From contig CAJUSD010000008.1 of assembly GCA_910589145.1 (NCBI GenBank), forward strand, positions 1 through 64,000: DNA of 64,000 nucleotides. Reading direction: 5' to 3'. The position numbers and the translations under genes are program-made. This document shows, in pieces, positions 23,249 through 30,178 of this stretch. This DNA is from an uncultured Oscillospiraceae bacterium (GTDB lineage: Bacteria > Bacillota > Clostridia > Oscillospirales > Ruminococcaceae). The notes below the pieces were generated by a model. The model ran no database searches. It was not told the DNA's origin and saw only the letters and a program-made list of their open reading frames with translations. Within the stretch, counting starts at the first letter, position 1. Every line of letters starts with the position of its first letter.

Positions 23249-24646
23249 ATGTTCCGTATTTCGGAATCTTTAAAGATTACTTCAGCGGCTGAGAAGAAAA
23301 TTCAATCCTTTCCAGCCTCCCGGATATCTCCCACCAAAATTATTGTATTCGGTTATGTGGCTATGATTGCAATAGGTACACTGCTTTTAATGCTGCCAAT
23401 CTCTACCCGTGTGGGGATTGTTACGCCTTTGGTGGACGCACTTTTTACCGCTACCTCGGCTACCTGCGTTACTGGATTGGTTGTATTTGATACCTATACC
23501 TATTGGTCGCTGTTTGGACAGATTATTATTTTAGCACTGATTCAGGTAGGCGGAATTGGATTTATGACCCTTTCGATTGTCAGCGTTATGTTTATGCGGC
23601 GTAAAATCGGACTGCGCCATCGCTTTATGATGCAGGAATCTGTTTCAGCTCCCCAGGTGGGAGGAATTGTAAAGATGGCCCGGTTTATCTTTTTTGGCAC
23701 CCTTTTGATTGAAGGGACAGGAGCGCTTTTACTTTGTTTCCGGTTATGTCCGCAAAACGGTTTTTGGAAGGGATTGTATTTTTCCATTTTTTATGCGGTT
23801 TCTGCATTCTGCAACGCTGGATTTGATTTGATGGGACATGTCCAGCCTTTTTCGTCTCTGACTTCTGTTGCTTCCGATCCCCTTTTTAATGGTGTTGTAA
23901 TGGCATTGGTGGTGGTTGGCGGGCTGGGTTTTTATGTTTGGGCCGATATTGTGGAAAATAAAACAAGGTTTCGCCGTTATAAACTTAACAGCAAACTTGT
24001 TTTAGTAACATCTGGAATTTTACTTTTGGGCGGTGCCATACTGTTCGCGCTGCTGGAATGGAATGGAGAAGCTTTTTCTGGTGCTTCTCCATGGAAAAAA
24101 TGCCTGTACTCCCTTTTTCAGTCTGTCACTGTTCGGACGGCTGGTTTTAACACAGTAGATTTGTCCCAATTTTCTGATGGGGGAATTTTACTCTCCTGTG
24201 CTTTGATGCTGATTGGAGGCTCTCCCGGTTCAACTGCCGGGGGAATTAAAACAACTACCTTTGCCGTTCTCTTTTTGACCATTCTTTCTGAACTGAAAAA
24301 TAAAAAAGAAGTTGAATGCTTCCGCCGCCGTATTGGCGGGGAAGTTCTTAAACAGGCATGCAGTATATTTATGCTGTATCTTTCCGTTGTTTTGGCAGCG
24401 GCGCTTGCCATTTCCTCTATTGACGGGATTGGGCTGCGTGCAGTTTTGTTTGAGACAGTTTCTGCAATTGGCACAGTAGGGCTTTCCCTAGGGGCAACTC
24501 CCGGCCTGTCTGTTTGGTCACACCTTATTTTGATTGTCATGATGTTTTTTGGAAGGGTCGGAGGCTTGACAATGCTTGTTGTCTTCTCTGATTTGTATGA
24601 TTCAGCGCCTTCGCGTCTTCCCTTGGAACGAATTACAGTTGGATAA
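23249..24646 (+). CDS. ktrB: KtrB/TrkH-type potassium (sodium-coupled) transporter subunit
   Basis: A 465-residue K+ channel-like membrane subunit with about eight to ten membrane segments and four pore loops. Filter sequences are visible: SATCVTGLVVFD (loop 1), AFCNAGFDLMG (loop 2), VTVRTAGFNTVD (loop 3) and AIGTVGLSLGATP (loop 4). The Gly in each loop is the expected selectivity residue. TTG 23234 is in frame, but the GGAGG ribosome site at 23236-23240 fixes ATG 23249. KtrB works with the cytoplasmic regulator KtrA, encoded 92 bases downstream. Confidence 0.93.
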   Translation: MFRISESLKITSAAEKKIQSFPASRISPTKIIVFGYVAMIAIGTLLLMLPISTRVGIVTPLVDALFTATSATCVTGLVVFDTYTYWSLFGQIIILALIQVGGIGFMTLSIVSVMFMRRKIGLRHRFMMQESVSAPQVGGIVKMARFIFFGTLLIEGTGALLLCFRLCPQNGFWKGLYFSIFYAVSAFCNAGFDLMGHVQPFSSLTSVASDPLFNGVVMALVVVGGLGFYVWADIVENKTRFRRYKLNSKLVLVTSGILLLGGAILFALLEWNGEAFSGASPWKKCLYSLFQSVTVRTAGFNTVDLSQFSDGGILLSCALMLIGGSPGSTAGGIKTTTFAVLFLTILSELKNKKEVECFRRRIGGEVLKQACSIFMLYLSVVLAAALAISSIDGIGLRAVLFETVSAIGTVGLSLGATPGLSVWSHLILIVMMFFGRVGGLTMLVVFSDLYDSAPSRLPLERITVG

Positions 24647-24738
24647 AGCAGGCACAAAAGCCGGATTTCCCGTTTCAGGGAATCGTGAACTGTTTTGGTG
24701 ACGTAACCCCTTTATCGAGTAAAAAGGAGCATGTATAG

Positions 24739-25404
24739 ATGACAAAATCGATTTTAATTATTGGACTGGGCAGATTTGGCCAGCATATGGCCTATAACTT
24801 CTATAAACAGGGTAACGACGTTATGGGTGTAGATGTTGTAGAATCCCGTGTAAACGATGCTATGCCCTATATGGCAAACGGGCAGATTGGGGATGCAACC
24901 AATGAACAGTTTATAGCATCATTAGGAGTTGGAAATTTTGATCTGTGTGCAGTGGTCATTGGAGATAACTTCCAAAGCTCTTTGGAAACAACTGCCCTGT
25001 TAAAAGACTTTGGAGCTAAATTTGTTATTTCCAGAGCCAGAAGCGATGTTCATGCCAAATTCCTGCTCCGCAATGGGGCAGATCAGGTTATTTATGCTGA
25101 AAAGGAAATGGCAGAGCGCCTTGCAGTAAAATACGGGCTTGATAATGTTTTTGATTATATTGAACTAACGCCGGACTACTCCATTTATGAAATTCAGGTG
25201 CCTCCTTCCTGGGTTGGGAAAACGATCATTCAGAAAAATGTCCGCTCCAAATACCAGATCAGTATTTTAGCAACAAAGGAAAACGGAAAAATCAAGCCGC
25301 TCCCTCAGCCTGACCATGTATTTTTAGAGAAGGAAACACTTATCATCATGGGGCATAACGACGATGTTTCAAAACTGACAGGGCAGAGGAAAGAACTGTT
25401 TTAA
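24739..25404 (+). CDS. ktrA: KtrA/TrkA family potassium uptake regulatory subunit
   Basis: A 221-residue RCK-domain protein. The N-terminal Rossmann fold (RCK_N, about 1-135) has the nucleotide loop IIGLGRFGQHMA and the acidic residue of VMGVDVVESRV. The C-terminal RCK_C domain (about 140-221) ends the protein (ETLIIMGHNDDVSKL). KtrA rings gate KtrB in response to ATP/ADP, and in many Firmicutes c-di-AMP inhibits through RCK_C. AAAAGGAG precedes ATG 24739. It pairs with ktrB, so the system is complete. Confidence 0.93.
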   Translation: MTKSILIIGLGRFGQHMAYNFYKQGNDVMGVDVVESRVNDAMPYMANGQIGDATNEQFIASLGVGNFDLCAVVIGDNFQSSLETTALLKDFGAKFVISRARSDVHAKFLLRNGADQVIYAEKEMAERLAVKYGLDNVFDYIELTPDYSIYEIQVPPSWVGKTIIQKNVRSKYQISILATKENGKIKPLPQPDHVFLEKETLIIMGHNDDVSKLTGQRKELF

Positions 25405-25472
25405 TTACTTGCTATAGAGGAAATTCCAAAATTTTAGAGGAAAAATTGTGCAATTATTTTTAGGGAAAGGGA

Positions 25473-25501
25473 GTGACAAAATCTCTGATTTGTAGGATAA
25501 T
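25473..25501 (+). promoter_or_regulatory. Promoter of the cytidylate-kinase-like gene
   Basis: GTGACA (25473-25478), a 17-base spacer and GATAAT (25496-25501). It implies a leader of about 240 bases before ATG 25748, unusually long. Confidence 0.6.
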
Positions 25502-25559
25502 ATAGATGTAGAATCGGAATTCAGATGGTATTTATACAACTTGTCTAAACTGGCAGGAA

Positions 25560-25740
25560 CTAAACGCCATTTTGTACCGGGAAACGCTGTAGTCCATATA
25601 ATAGCAGTGAAACAGTATGGCGCCCTTTAACCTTGCTGACCGGCGGCAGGCAGGACGTAGCCTGAGAGACTGAAAACTGTTATTACCCGGAAAACTCCCG
25701 ACGTCTCAAATGTTACATGGATACCGCCGGAGAAATGGAG
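25560..25740 (+). ncRNA. Candidate structured 5' leader (possible riboswitch) of the cytidylate-kinase-like gene
   Basis: Two stem-closed domains are visible. Domain 1 is closed by CGCCAT/ATGGCG (25565-25570 with 25617-25622), with further inner pairing. Domain 2 is closed by CCGGCGG/CCGCCGG (25640-25646 with 25724-25730) and contains hairpins CAGGC/GCCTG (25647-25664) and GAGAC/GTCTC (25666-25707). Domain 2 ends six bases before the ribosome site GGAG, so its folding could control translation. I compared it mentally with TPP, c-di-GMP-I, ydaO and T-box consensus elements and found no match. Confidence 0.45.
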
Positions 25741-25747
25741 CCTGATT

Positions 25748-26356
25748 ATGGATAACCTCATTATTACAATTGGACGGCAATATGGAAGTGGTGGACACGA
25801 GATAGGTGAGAAGCTAGCCGCTTATCTTGGTATTAAATTCTATGACCAGGAACTGTTGACGGTAGCTGCCAAGCACAGCGGCTTGAGCAGGGATCTTTTG
25901 GAAATCAACGATGAAAAGCCTATGAGCCTTCTGTTTTCCCTGTCAACAGGCGGATATGGGGCAGATATGTCCATTAATCATAAGCTTTTCCTGGCTCAAT
26001 TTGAAGCCATCCAGCTTGTGGCAAGGGAAAGCCCCTGTGTCATTGTGGGAAGGTGTGCTGATTATGCTTTACGGGATTTTAATAACTGTGTAAACGTTTT
26101 TGTATATGCGGATTTGCCCCATCGTATTCGCAGGATTTCCAACTTATATCAAAAACCTGCAAGAATTGCAGAGGAAACTATTATTCGCACTGACCGCAGA
26201 AGGGCCAGCTATTACAGCTACTATACCGGTAAAAAATGGGGGGCAATGGAAAACTATGATATTGCCCTTAACACCAGCCGGGTTGGAATCGAAAATTCGG
26301 TTAAATTGATTGCCAATTTCGCGGAAATGCAGAAACAGCGTGAACCCATTGGTTAA
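25748..26356 (+). CDS. Cytidylate kinase-like family protein
   Basis: A 202-residue P-loop protein of the cytidylate-kinase-like group. The Walker A region reads IGRQYGSGGHEIGEKLA (about 7-23), with GRQYGSGG in place of the classical GxxGxGK[ST]; this substitution is the mark of the group. Other landmarks are IKFYDQELL and CVIVGRCADYAL (about 97-108). Classical CMP kinases keep the Lys/Thr loop, so the substrate here is uncertain. ATG 25748 follows GGAG. It stands alone after a long structured leader and ends with a strong terminator. Confidence 0.82.
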   Translation: MDNLIITIGRQYGSGGHEIGEKLAAYLGIKFYDQELLTVAAKHSGLSRDLLEINDEKPMSLLFSLSTGGYGADMSINHKLFLAQFEAIQLVARESPCVIVGRCADYALRDFNNCVNVFVYADLPHRIRRISNLYQKPARIAEETIIRTDRRRASYYSYYTGKKWGAMENYDIALNTSRVGIENSVKLIANFAEMQKQREPIG

Positions 26357-26373
26357 ATGTTGCTAAGAGGAAG

Positions 26374-26404
26374 AAAAGGCAGGGCATACGCCCTGCCTTT
26401 TGGA
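26374..26404 (+). terminator. Terminator of the cytidylate-kinase-like gene
   Basis: The 12-bp perfect stem AAAAGGCAGGGC/GCCCTGCCTTTT with an ATAC loop lies 18 bases after the stop. Confidence 0.93.
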
Positions 26405-26410
26405 TTTTGG

Positions 26411-26787
26411 AAAAGCTAATTAGCGGGGGATAAGCTAAGATGAGTACAAGCTGGGGCGGATTAAAAAGGTTTGAAGAGTCCAGAGGAACTTTCCTAAAAA
26501 GTTCCTCTGGTCGCGCCCGCGGGCGCGAAATACCCCAGCTTGCTGAAAGCCAACGTAAGCCTTGCCTAAGAGGCTGATACCAAACCGCTTCGTCAGTATT
26601 CAAAATCAAAAGCCCGCTGGAATTGCTTCGAGGGTGGGATTAGATTGGGATTGGTACCAGCTTATTGGGAGCGCCCCATTGGGCGGGCTTCTTCCTCTGT
26701 GTCAAACTCCGCAGAGTTTGACGAAGCTAAAAGTTTTCTCTTGCAGCCATCCAGCAAACCAACGGTTTGCCATGATGGCGTACCTAA
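26411..26787 (+). repeat. Dispersed structured repeat, copy C (full length)
   Basis: It starts just after the terminator with AAAAGCTAATTAGCGGGGG and ends in GATGGCGTACCTAA, where the 74-bp palindrome joins. Hairpins occupy the same positions as in A and B but with their own stem sequences: CAGAGGAACTTT/AAAGTTCCTCTG (26481-26509) and CGCGCCC/GGGCGCG (26512-26527). The shared loop bases CTTTCCTAAAAAG and the tail CCAACGGTTTGCCATGATGG are unchanged. Confidence 0.85.
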
Positions 26788-26858
26788 GAGCCTATCCCAG
26801 AATCAGACGTACCCAGACTGCACAGTCTGGGTACGTCTGATTCTGGGATAGGCTCTTA
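26785..26858. mobile_element. 74-bp perfect inverted repeat (36-bp arms, 2-base centre), MITE-like
   Basis: The left arm 26785-26820 starts TAAGAGCCTATCCCAGAATC, and the right arm 26823-26858 is its exact reverse complement; only CA at the centre is unpaired. It sits exactly at the tail of repeat copy C. A hairpin this long without mismatch suggests a recent insertion or selection for pairing. It contains no T-run and lies 37 bases past the araC-type gene's stop, so it might also block transcription. Confidence 0.75.
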
Positions 26859-26894
26859 AACCGAAAACCATAAAAATTCATTAAACCCGCGCTA

Positions 26895-27776
26895 CTAATT
26901 TGTTTCATCATCTTCTAAGTCTATGTTCTTGAGGTAGATGGTGGGGGAAACCCCCTTCACCTTTTTAAAAACCCGTGAAAAATACAACGGATCATCATAA
27001 CCGACGGAATTCGCAATGTTGGAGATTGTTAAATTTGAGTTCCTCAGCAAAGCACATGCACGGTTAATTCGATACTGCGTTAAATAATCATTGGGAGACA
27101 GCCGCAAATGTTTAATAAAAACACGGTATAAATGGCTGCGGCTAATTTTAATACTGGCAGCAATGCTGGTAATGTCAATGGAGTGCGAATAATTGTATTG
27201 GATAAACTTCAGGGCAGTTTCAATATAGTCGCTGGTAACATCAGATTCAGGCCGGTTCGCCCCTTGCAGTTCTACCATTTTCCCTAAAAAGAGGTAAAGA
27301 CGTCCAATCATATTCAGTTCATCAGTAGGTTTGTTGCCGCGTGCTTCATAAATGTCGATAAGCCGGCGGTAAAGTTCCTGGTCTGGAAGGGAAAGGACCA
27401 AATTATCATGCCGGAAAGGGGTAAGATTTAACATTCTCTGTACTTCTGTACCGTTAAAGCCGACCCAGCAGTATTGCCAGGGCTCGTCCTTATCAGCACA
27501 GTAGGACACAACCTCGTTTGGATAAACCAGAAACAGATCCCCAGCCTGGAGAAAATAAGATTTTCCGGCGCACTCATAAGAACCTTTTCCTGAAATAACA
27601 TAATGAATGAGGAAGTGATCTCGAACAGCAGGCCCCCAGGAATAACCGCTTTCACACTGCTGCATACCGGTATTATAAACAGCTAAAGCAAGGCTTTCCT
27701 TCGTTTTGATTTTATAGGAGTATTTGAAGGAACCGTTTTCCATGTTGTGATTACCAGTAGCTGACTCTGAAGTCAT
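26895..27776 (-). CDS. AraC family transcriptional regulator
   Basis: A 293-residue regulator. Residues about 30-165 form an AraC-type cupin for ligand sensing (YSWGPAVRDHFLIHYVISG, YFLQAGDLFLVYPNEV). Residues about 190-290 carry two helix-turn-helix units (SIAASIKISRSHLYRVF and ISNIANSVGYDDPLYFSRVF), with the classical SPTIYL-type end. Its start follows GAGGAG. It is divergent from galK with a 215-base shared region that contains a dyad over the galK promoter. Control of galK or a linked sugar pathway is a fair inference. Confidence 0.9.
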   Translation of the reverse strand: MTSESATGNHNMENGSFKYSYKIKTKESLALAVYNTGMQQCESGYSWGPAVRDHFLIHYVISGKGSYECAGKSYFLQAGDLFLVYPNEVVSYCADKDEPWQYCWVGFNGTEVQRMLNLTPFRHDNLVLSLPDQELYRRLIDIYEARGNKPTDELNMIGRLYLFLGKMVELQGANRPESDVTSDYIETALKFIQYNYSHSIDITSIAASIKISRSHLYRVFIKHLRLSPNDYLTQYRINRACALLRNSNLTISNIANSVGYDDPLYFSRVFKKVKGVSPTIYLKNIDLEDDETN

Positions 27777-27870
27777 GCTGTCTCCTCCTCTAAATTCAGA
27801 TATTATTTCAAGGTAGATAAGTCATATGACTATTATTATAAACGATTTGAAACAAAAAAACAACAATCGT

Positions 27871-27924
27871 CCATGAAAAAATCTGATTCTTTCCGTTGAA
27901 TTTTTCCATGGTTTCCAGTATCAT
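27871..27924 (+). promoter_or_regulatory. galK promoter overlapped by a dyad (possible regulator site)
   Basis: TTGAAT (27896-27901), a 17-base spacer and TATCAT (27919-27924) form the promoter. CCATGAAAAA (27871-27880) and TTTTTCCATGG (27901-27911) form an imperfect dyad whose right half lies between -35 and -10. The left half lies upstream, where an AraC-type activator would bind. Confidence 0.5.
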
Positions 27925-27991
27925 GGTAATAGAGCGTTTCTTTTTGTTTGAGAAATGGAAAAGGAACCTTGAATCAGAAAGGGGAATTAAT

Positions 27992-29275
27992 ATGCTTGCT
28001 GAATTGTACAAAAAGGCTCTTTTTGAAAAAAAGTTTGATGAACAGCTGCTGTATTTGTATGGGGAAAAAGCATTAGAGGCTCAAAGAAAACGTTATTGCA
28101 GAGCTATTGAACATTTTATTGAGATTTTTGGGGAAAAGGATGTGGAACTGATTTCCGCCCCTGGACGGACGGAAATTGGCGGCAACCATACCGACCATCA
28201 GCACGGCAGGGTTGTAGCAGCTGCGGTAGACATGGACATATTGGCAGTAGCTGCTAGGACAGAGGATTTCACAATCCATCTCCAGTCAGAAGGGTATCCG
28301 ATGAATTTTGTCGATTTATCTGATTTGGAAATCCATTCGGAGGAAATCAATAAATCTAACTCCCTGCTTCGGGGAGTTTGCTCCCGGTTCCAGCAGCTTG
28401 GACGGAAAATCGGCGGGATGGAAGTTTACACAACGAACAATGTGCTGAAGGGTTCAGGGCTGTCGTCGTCAGCTTCTTTTGAGGTGCTTGCCGGCTCTTT
28501 GCTGAATTACCTTTATAATCAAGGGGAAATTTCACCTGTTGAAATTGCCAAAACTGGTCAGTATGCGGAAAACGTCTATTTTGGAAAACCGTCTGGGCTT
28601 TTAGACCAATCTGCCAGCGCTATTGGCGGGTTTGCCGCTATGGATTTTAAAAACCCAGAAGAACCCGAAATTGAACGGATTGACTTTGATGTGGAACGTT
28701 ATGGATATTCTTTAGGCATTATAGATACTGGCGGAAACCATACAGATCTAACCCCGGACTATGCGGCCGTTCCCCAGGAAATGGGAAATATCGCCCGTTT
28801 CTTTAAAAAAGACGTTTTACGGGATGTGGAGGAATCCGTATTTTTCAGCTCTATCCCAAAACTTCGTGCTGAGTATGGAGATCGTGCTGTACTGCGTGCC
28901 ATCCACTTTTTCCAGGAAAACCAACGTGCTGCGGATTTGGCACGATATCTGAAGGAGGGGGACTTTAACGCCTTTTTAGATACGGTCAACGCATCAGGAA
29001 ATTCCTCTTTTATGTACCTGCAAAATACATACAGCCCAACCCATCCTGAAGAACAGGGGATTCCTTTGGCCTTGGCACTATGCAAGGGGATTCTGGACGG
29101 CAAAGGCGCCTGCCGGGTTCATGGAGGAGGATTTGCAGGGGCGGTACAGGTCTATGCCCCTCTGGAGATTATTTCGGATTTCCGCCAAAAGGCTGAAGCT
29201 GTTTTTGGAGAAGGTGCATTCCATCCTTTACGGGTTCGTCCCTGCGGTGCGTATCGTTTGCTGTCGAAGAACTAA
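27992..29275 (+). CDS. galK: Galactokinase
   Basis: Galactokinase phosphorylates galactose at C1 with ATP, the entry of the Leloir pathway. The 427-residue GHMP kinase has the galactose-binding signature in the variant APGRTEIGGNHTDHQHG (about 58-74), the ATP loop GSGLSSSASFEVL (about 154-166) and the C-terminal GHMP motif GACRVHGGGFAGAVQVY (about 371-387). An upstream in-frame ATG at 27896 lies in the promoter; AAAGGGG at 27979-27985 fixes ATG 27992. galT and galE are not adjacent in the window. Confidence 0.92.
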   Translation: MLAELYKKALFEKKFDEQLLYLYGEKALEAQRKRYCRAIEHFIEIFGEKDVELISAPGRTEIGGNHTDHQHGRVVAAAVDMDILAVAARTEDFTIHLQSEGYPMNFVDLSDLEIHSEEINKSNSLLRGVCSRFQQLGRKIGGMEVYTTNNVLKGSGLSSSASFEVLAGSLLNYLYNQGEISPVEIAKTGQYAENVYFGKPSGLLDQSASAIGGFAAMDFKNPEEPEIERIDFDVERYGYSLGIIDTGGNHTDLTPDYAAVPQEMGNIARFFKKDVLRDVEESVFFSSIPKLRAEYGDRAVLRAIHFFQENQRAADLARYLKEGDFNAFLDTVNASGNSSFMYLQNTYSPTHPEEQGIPLALALCKGILDGKGACRVHGGGFAGAVQVYAPLEIISDFRQKAEAVFGEGAFHPLRVRPCGAYRLLSKN

Positions 29276-29383
29276 TATAACCTAGCCCTGTCAGCTTCAT
29301 GTGTTTTCTTCTTAAACCGGGCTGTATGTCCGTAAAATAGATTTTAATCGGTCAAAAAACCTATTTAGAGATGTTTTTCTATA

Positions 29384-29570
29384 GCTTTTGCAGTGCAAGG
29401 GTATATTTCGCGTCTTGCGGGTTCAGTTCAGCTGAACCCGCAACGGGGAAGCTTTTGAGGAGTGCAGCTTTGCTGCACATAGCTTTGCTGCACATAGCTT
29501 TGCAGCATAAACCTTTGAACTCCAAACCTTTTTATTCGCTTTAAGCAGCGCCCGCAAATTAGCTTTTTTC
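29384..29570 (-). repeat. Dispersed structured repeat, copy E (inverted, head half only)
   Basis: Read on the minus strand from 29569 it starts AAAAAAGCTAATTTGCGGGC, then has AATAAAAAGGTTTGGAG and later GACGCGAAATATACCCTTGC, matching the head and the GCGCGAAATACCCC block of copies B and C. Between them the hairpins are replaced by GTGCAGC/GCTGCAC (29462-29478) plus two degenerate copies of it, and by GCGGGTTCAG/CTGAACCCGC (29417-29441). The tail half is absent. Confidence 0.6.
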
Positions 29571-29618
29571 AATGCTTACAAGGCAAAAAAAGAATTTGTA
29601 TTTTTTAGAAAGAAAGAA

Positions 29619-29647
29619 TTGCAAAACTATGAATTATATTGTATAAT
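29619..29647 (+). promoter_or_regulatory. Promoter of oadG-oadB
   Basis: TTGCAA (29619-29624), a 17-base spacer and TATAAT (29642-29647); the leader to ATG 29729 is about 75 bases. Confidence 0.75.
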
Positions 29648-29728
29648 GTACTCTGGTAAGATTTCAGCGAGAAATCGTTGGCAGATTCGACCAATCTAAA
29701 ATCCCAAAGGTAAGGAGATAGGAATTTT

Positions 29729-30136
29729 ATGAATGTTGATTGGATGTTTGCCCTTACAGTACTTGTAACCGGCGTATTGGTAGTTTTTTTAGTATTAGTA
29801 TTGCTGGTTGTGCTGATAATGCTGATGGGTAAAGTTGTCGGCAGTTTCGGTAAACAGGGAGGTTCTTCAGCATCCGGCGGAAAAGCGTCCCCACAGGCTC
29901 AGCCTGCTCCAAAAGCGGCTGCACCTGTGGCAAATCCTCAGCCTAAACCTGCCATGCAAACTGACGATGGTATCGGCGATGAAGTTATCGCAGTTATCAG
30001 CGCAGCGATTGCGGCAATTATGCAGGATGAAGGCGTTCCAGCCGGCTCTTATACAGTTAAGAGTGTCAAACGGGCGCGGGAAGCACGTCCGGCATGGGCA
30101 ATGGCTGGTATGCAGCAAAATACACGCCCGTTTTAA
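29729..30136 (+). CDS. oadG: OadG-type gamma subunit of a sodium-pump decarboxylase
   Basis: A 135-residue membrane protein with one N-terminal transmembrane helix (about 8-35), a Pro/Ala/Gln linker (PQAQPAPKAAAPVANPQPKP, about 52-71) and a C-terminal soluble part (DEVIAVISAAIAAIMQDEG). This is the layout of the gamma subunit that holds the Na+-translocating decarboxylase together. AAGGAGA precedes ATG 29729. oadB follows 42 bases downstream. The carboxyltransferase alpha subunit and a separate biotin carrier are not in the window. Confidence 0.8.
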   Translation: MNVDWMFALTVLVTGVLVVFLVLVLLVVLIMLMGKVVGSFGKQGGSSASGGKASPQAQPAPKAAAPVANPQPKPAMQTDDGIGDEVIAVISAAIAAIMQDEGVPAGSYTVKSVKRAREARPAWAMAGMQQNTRPF

Positions 30137-30178
30137 AGGCTGTGGACGGTTTATCAAGGAAAGGACGGATGAGATATC

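Noticed and set aside
25560..25740. A ydaO-type c-di-AMP riboswitch because ktrA is just upstream
   Set aside because: The leader belongs to the downstream cytidylate-kinase-like gene and lacks the conserved GGGG/GAAUCC-type core that I know of ydaO.
26785..26858. A CRISPR repeat or array
   Set aside because: It is a single palindrome with no direct repeats or spacers; no array was seen anywhere in the window.
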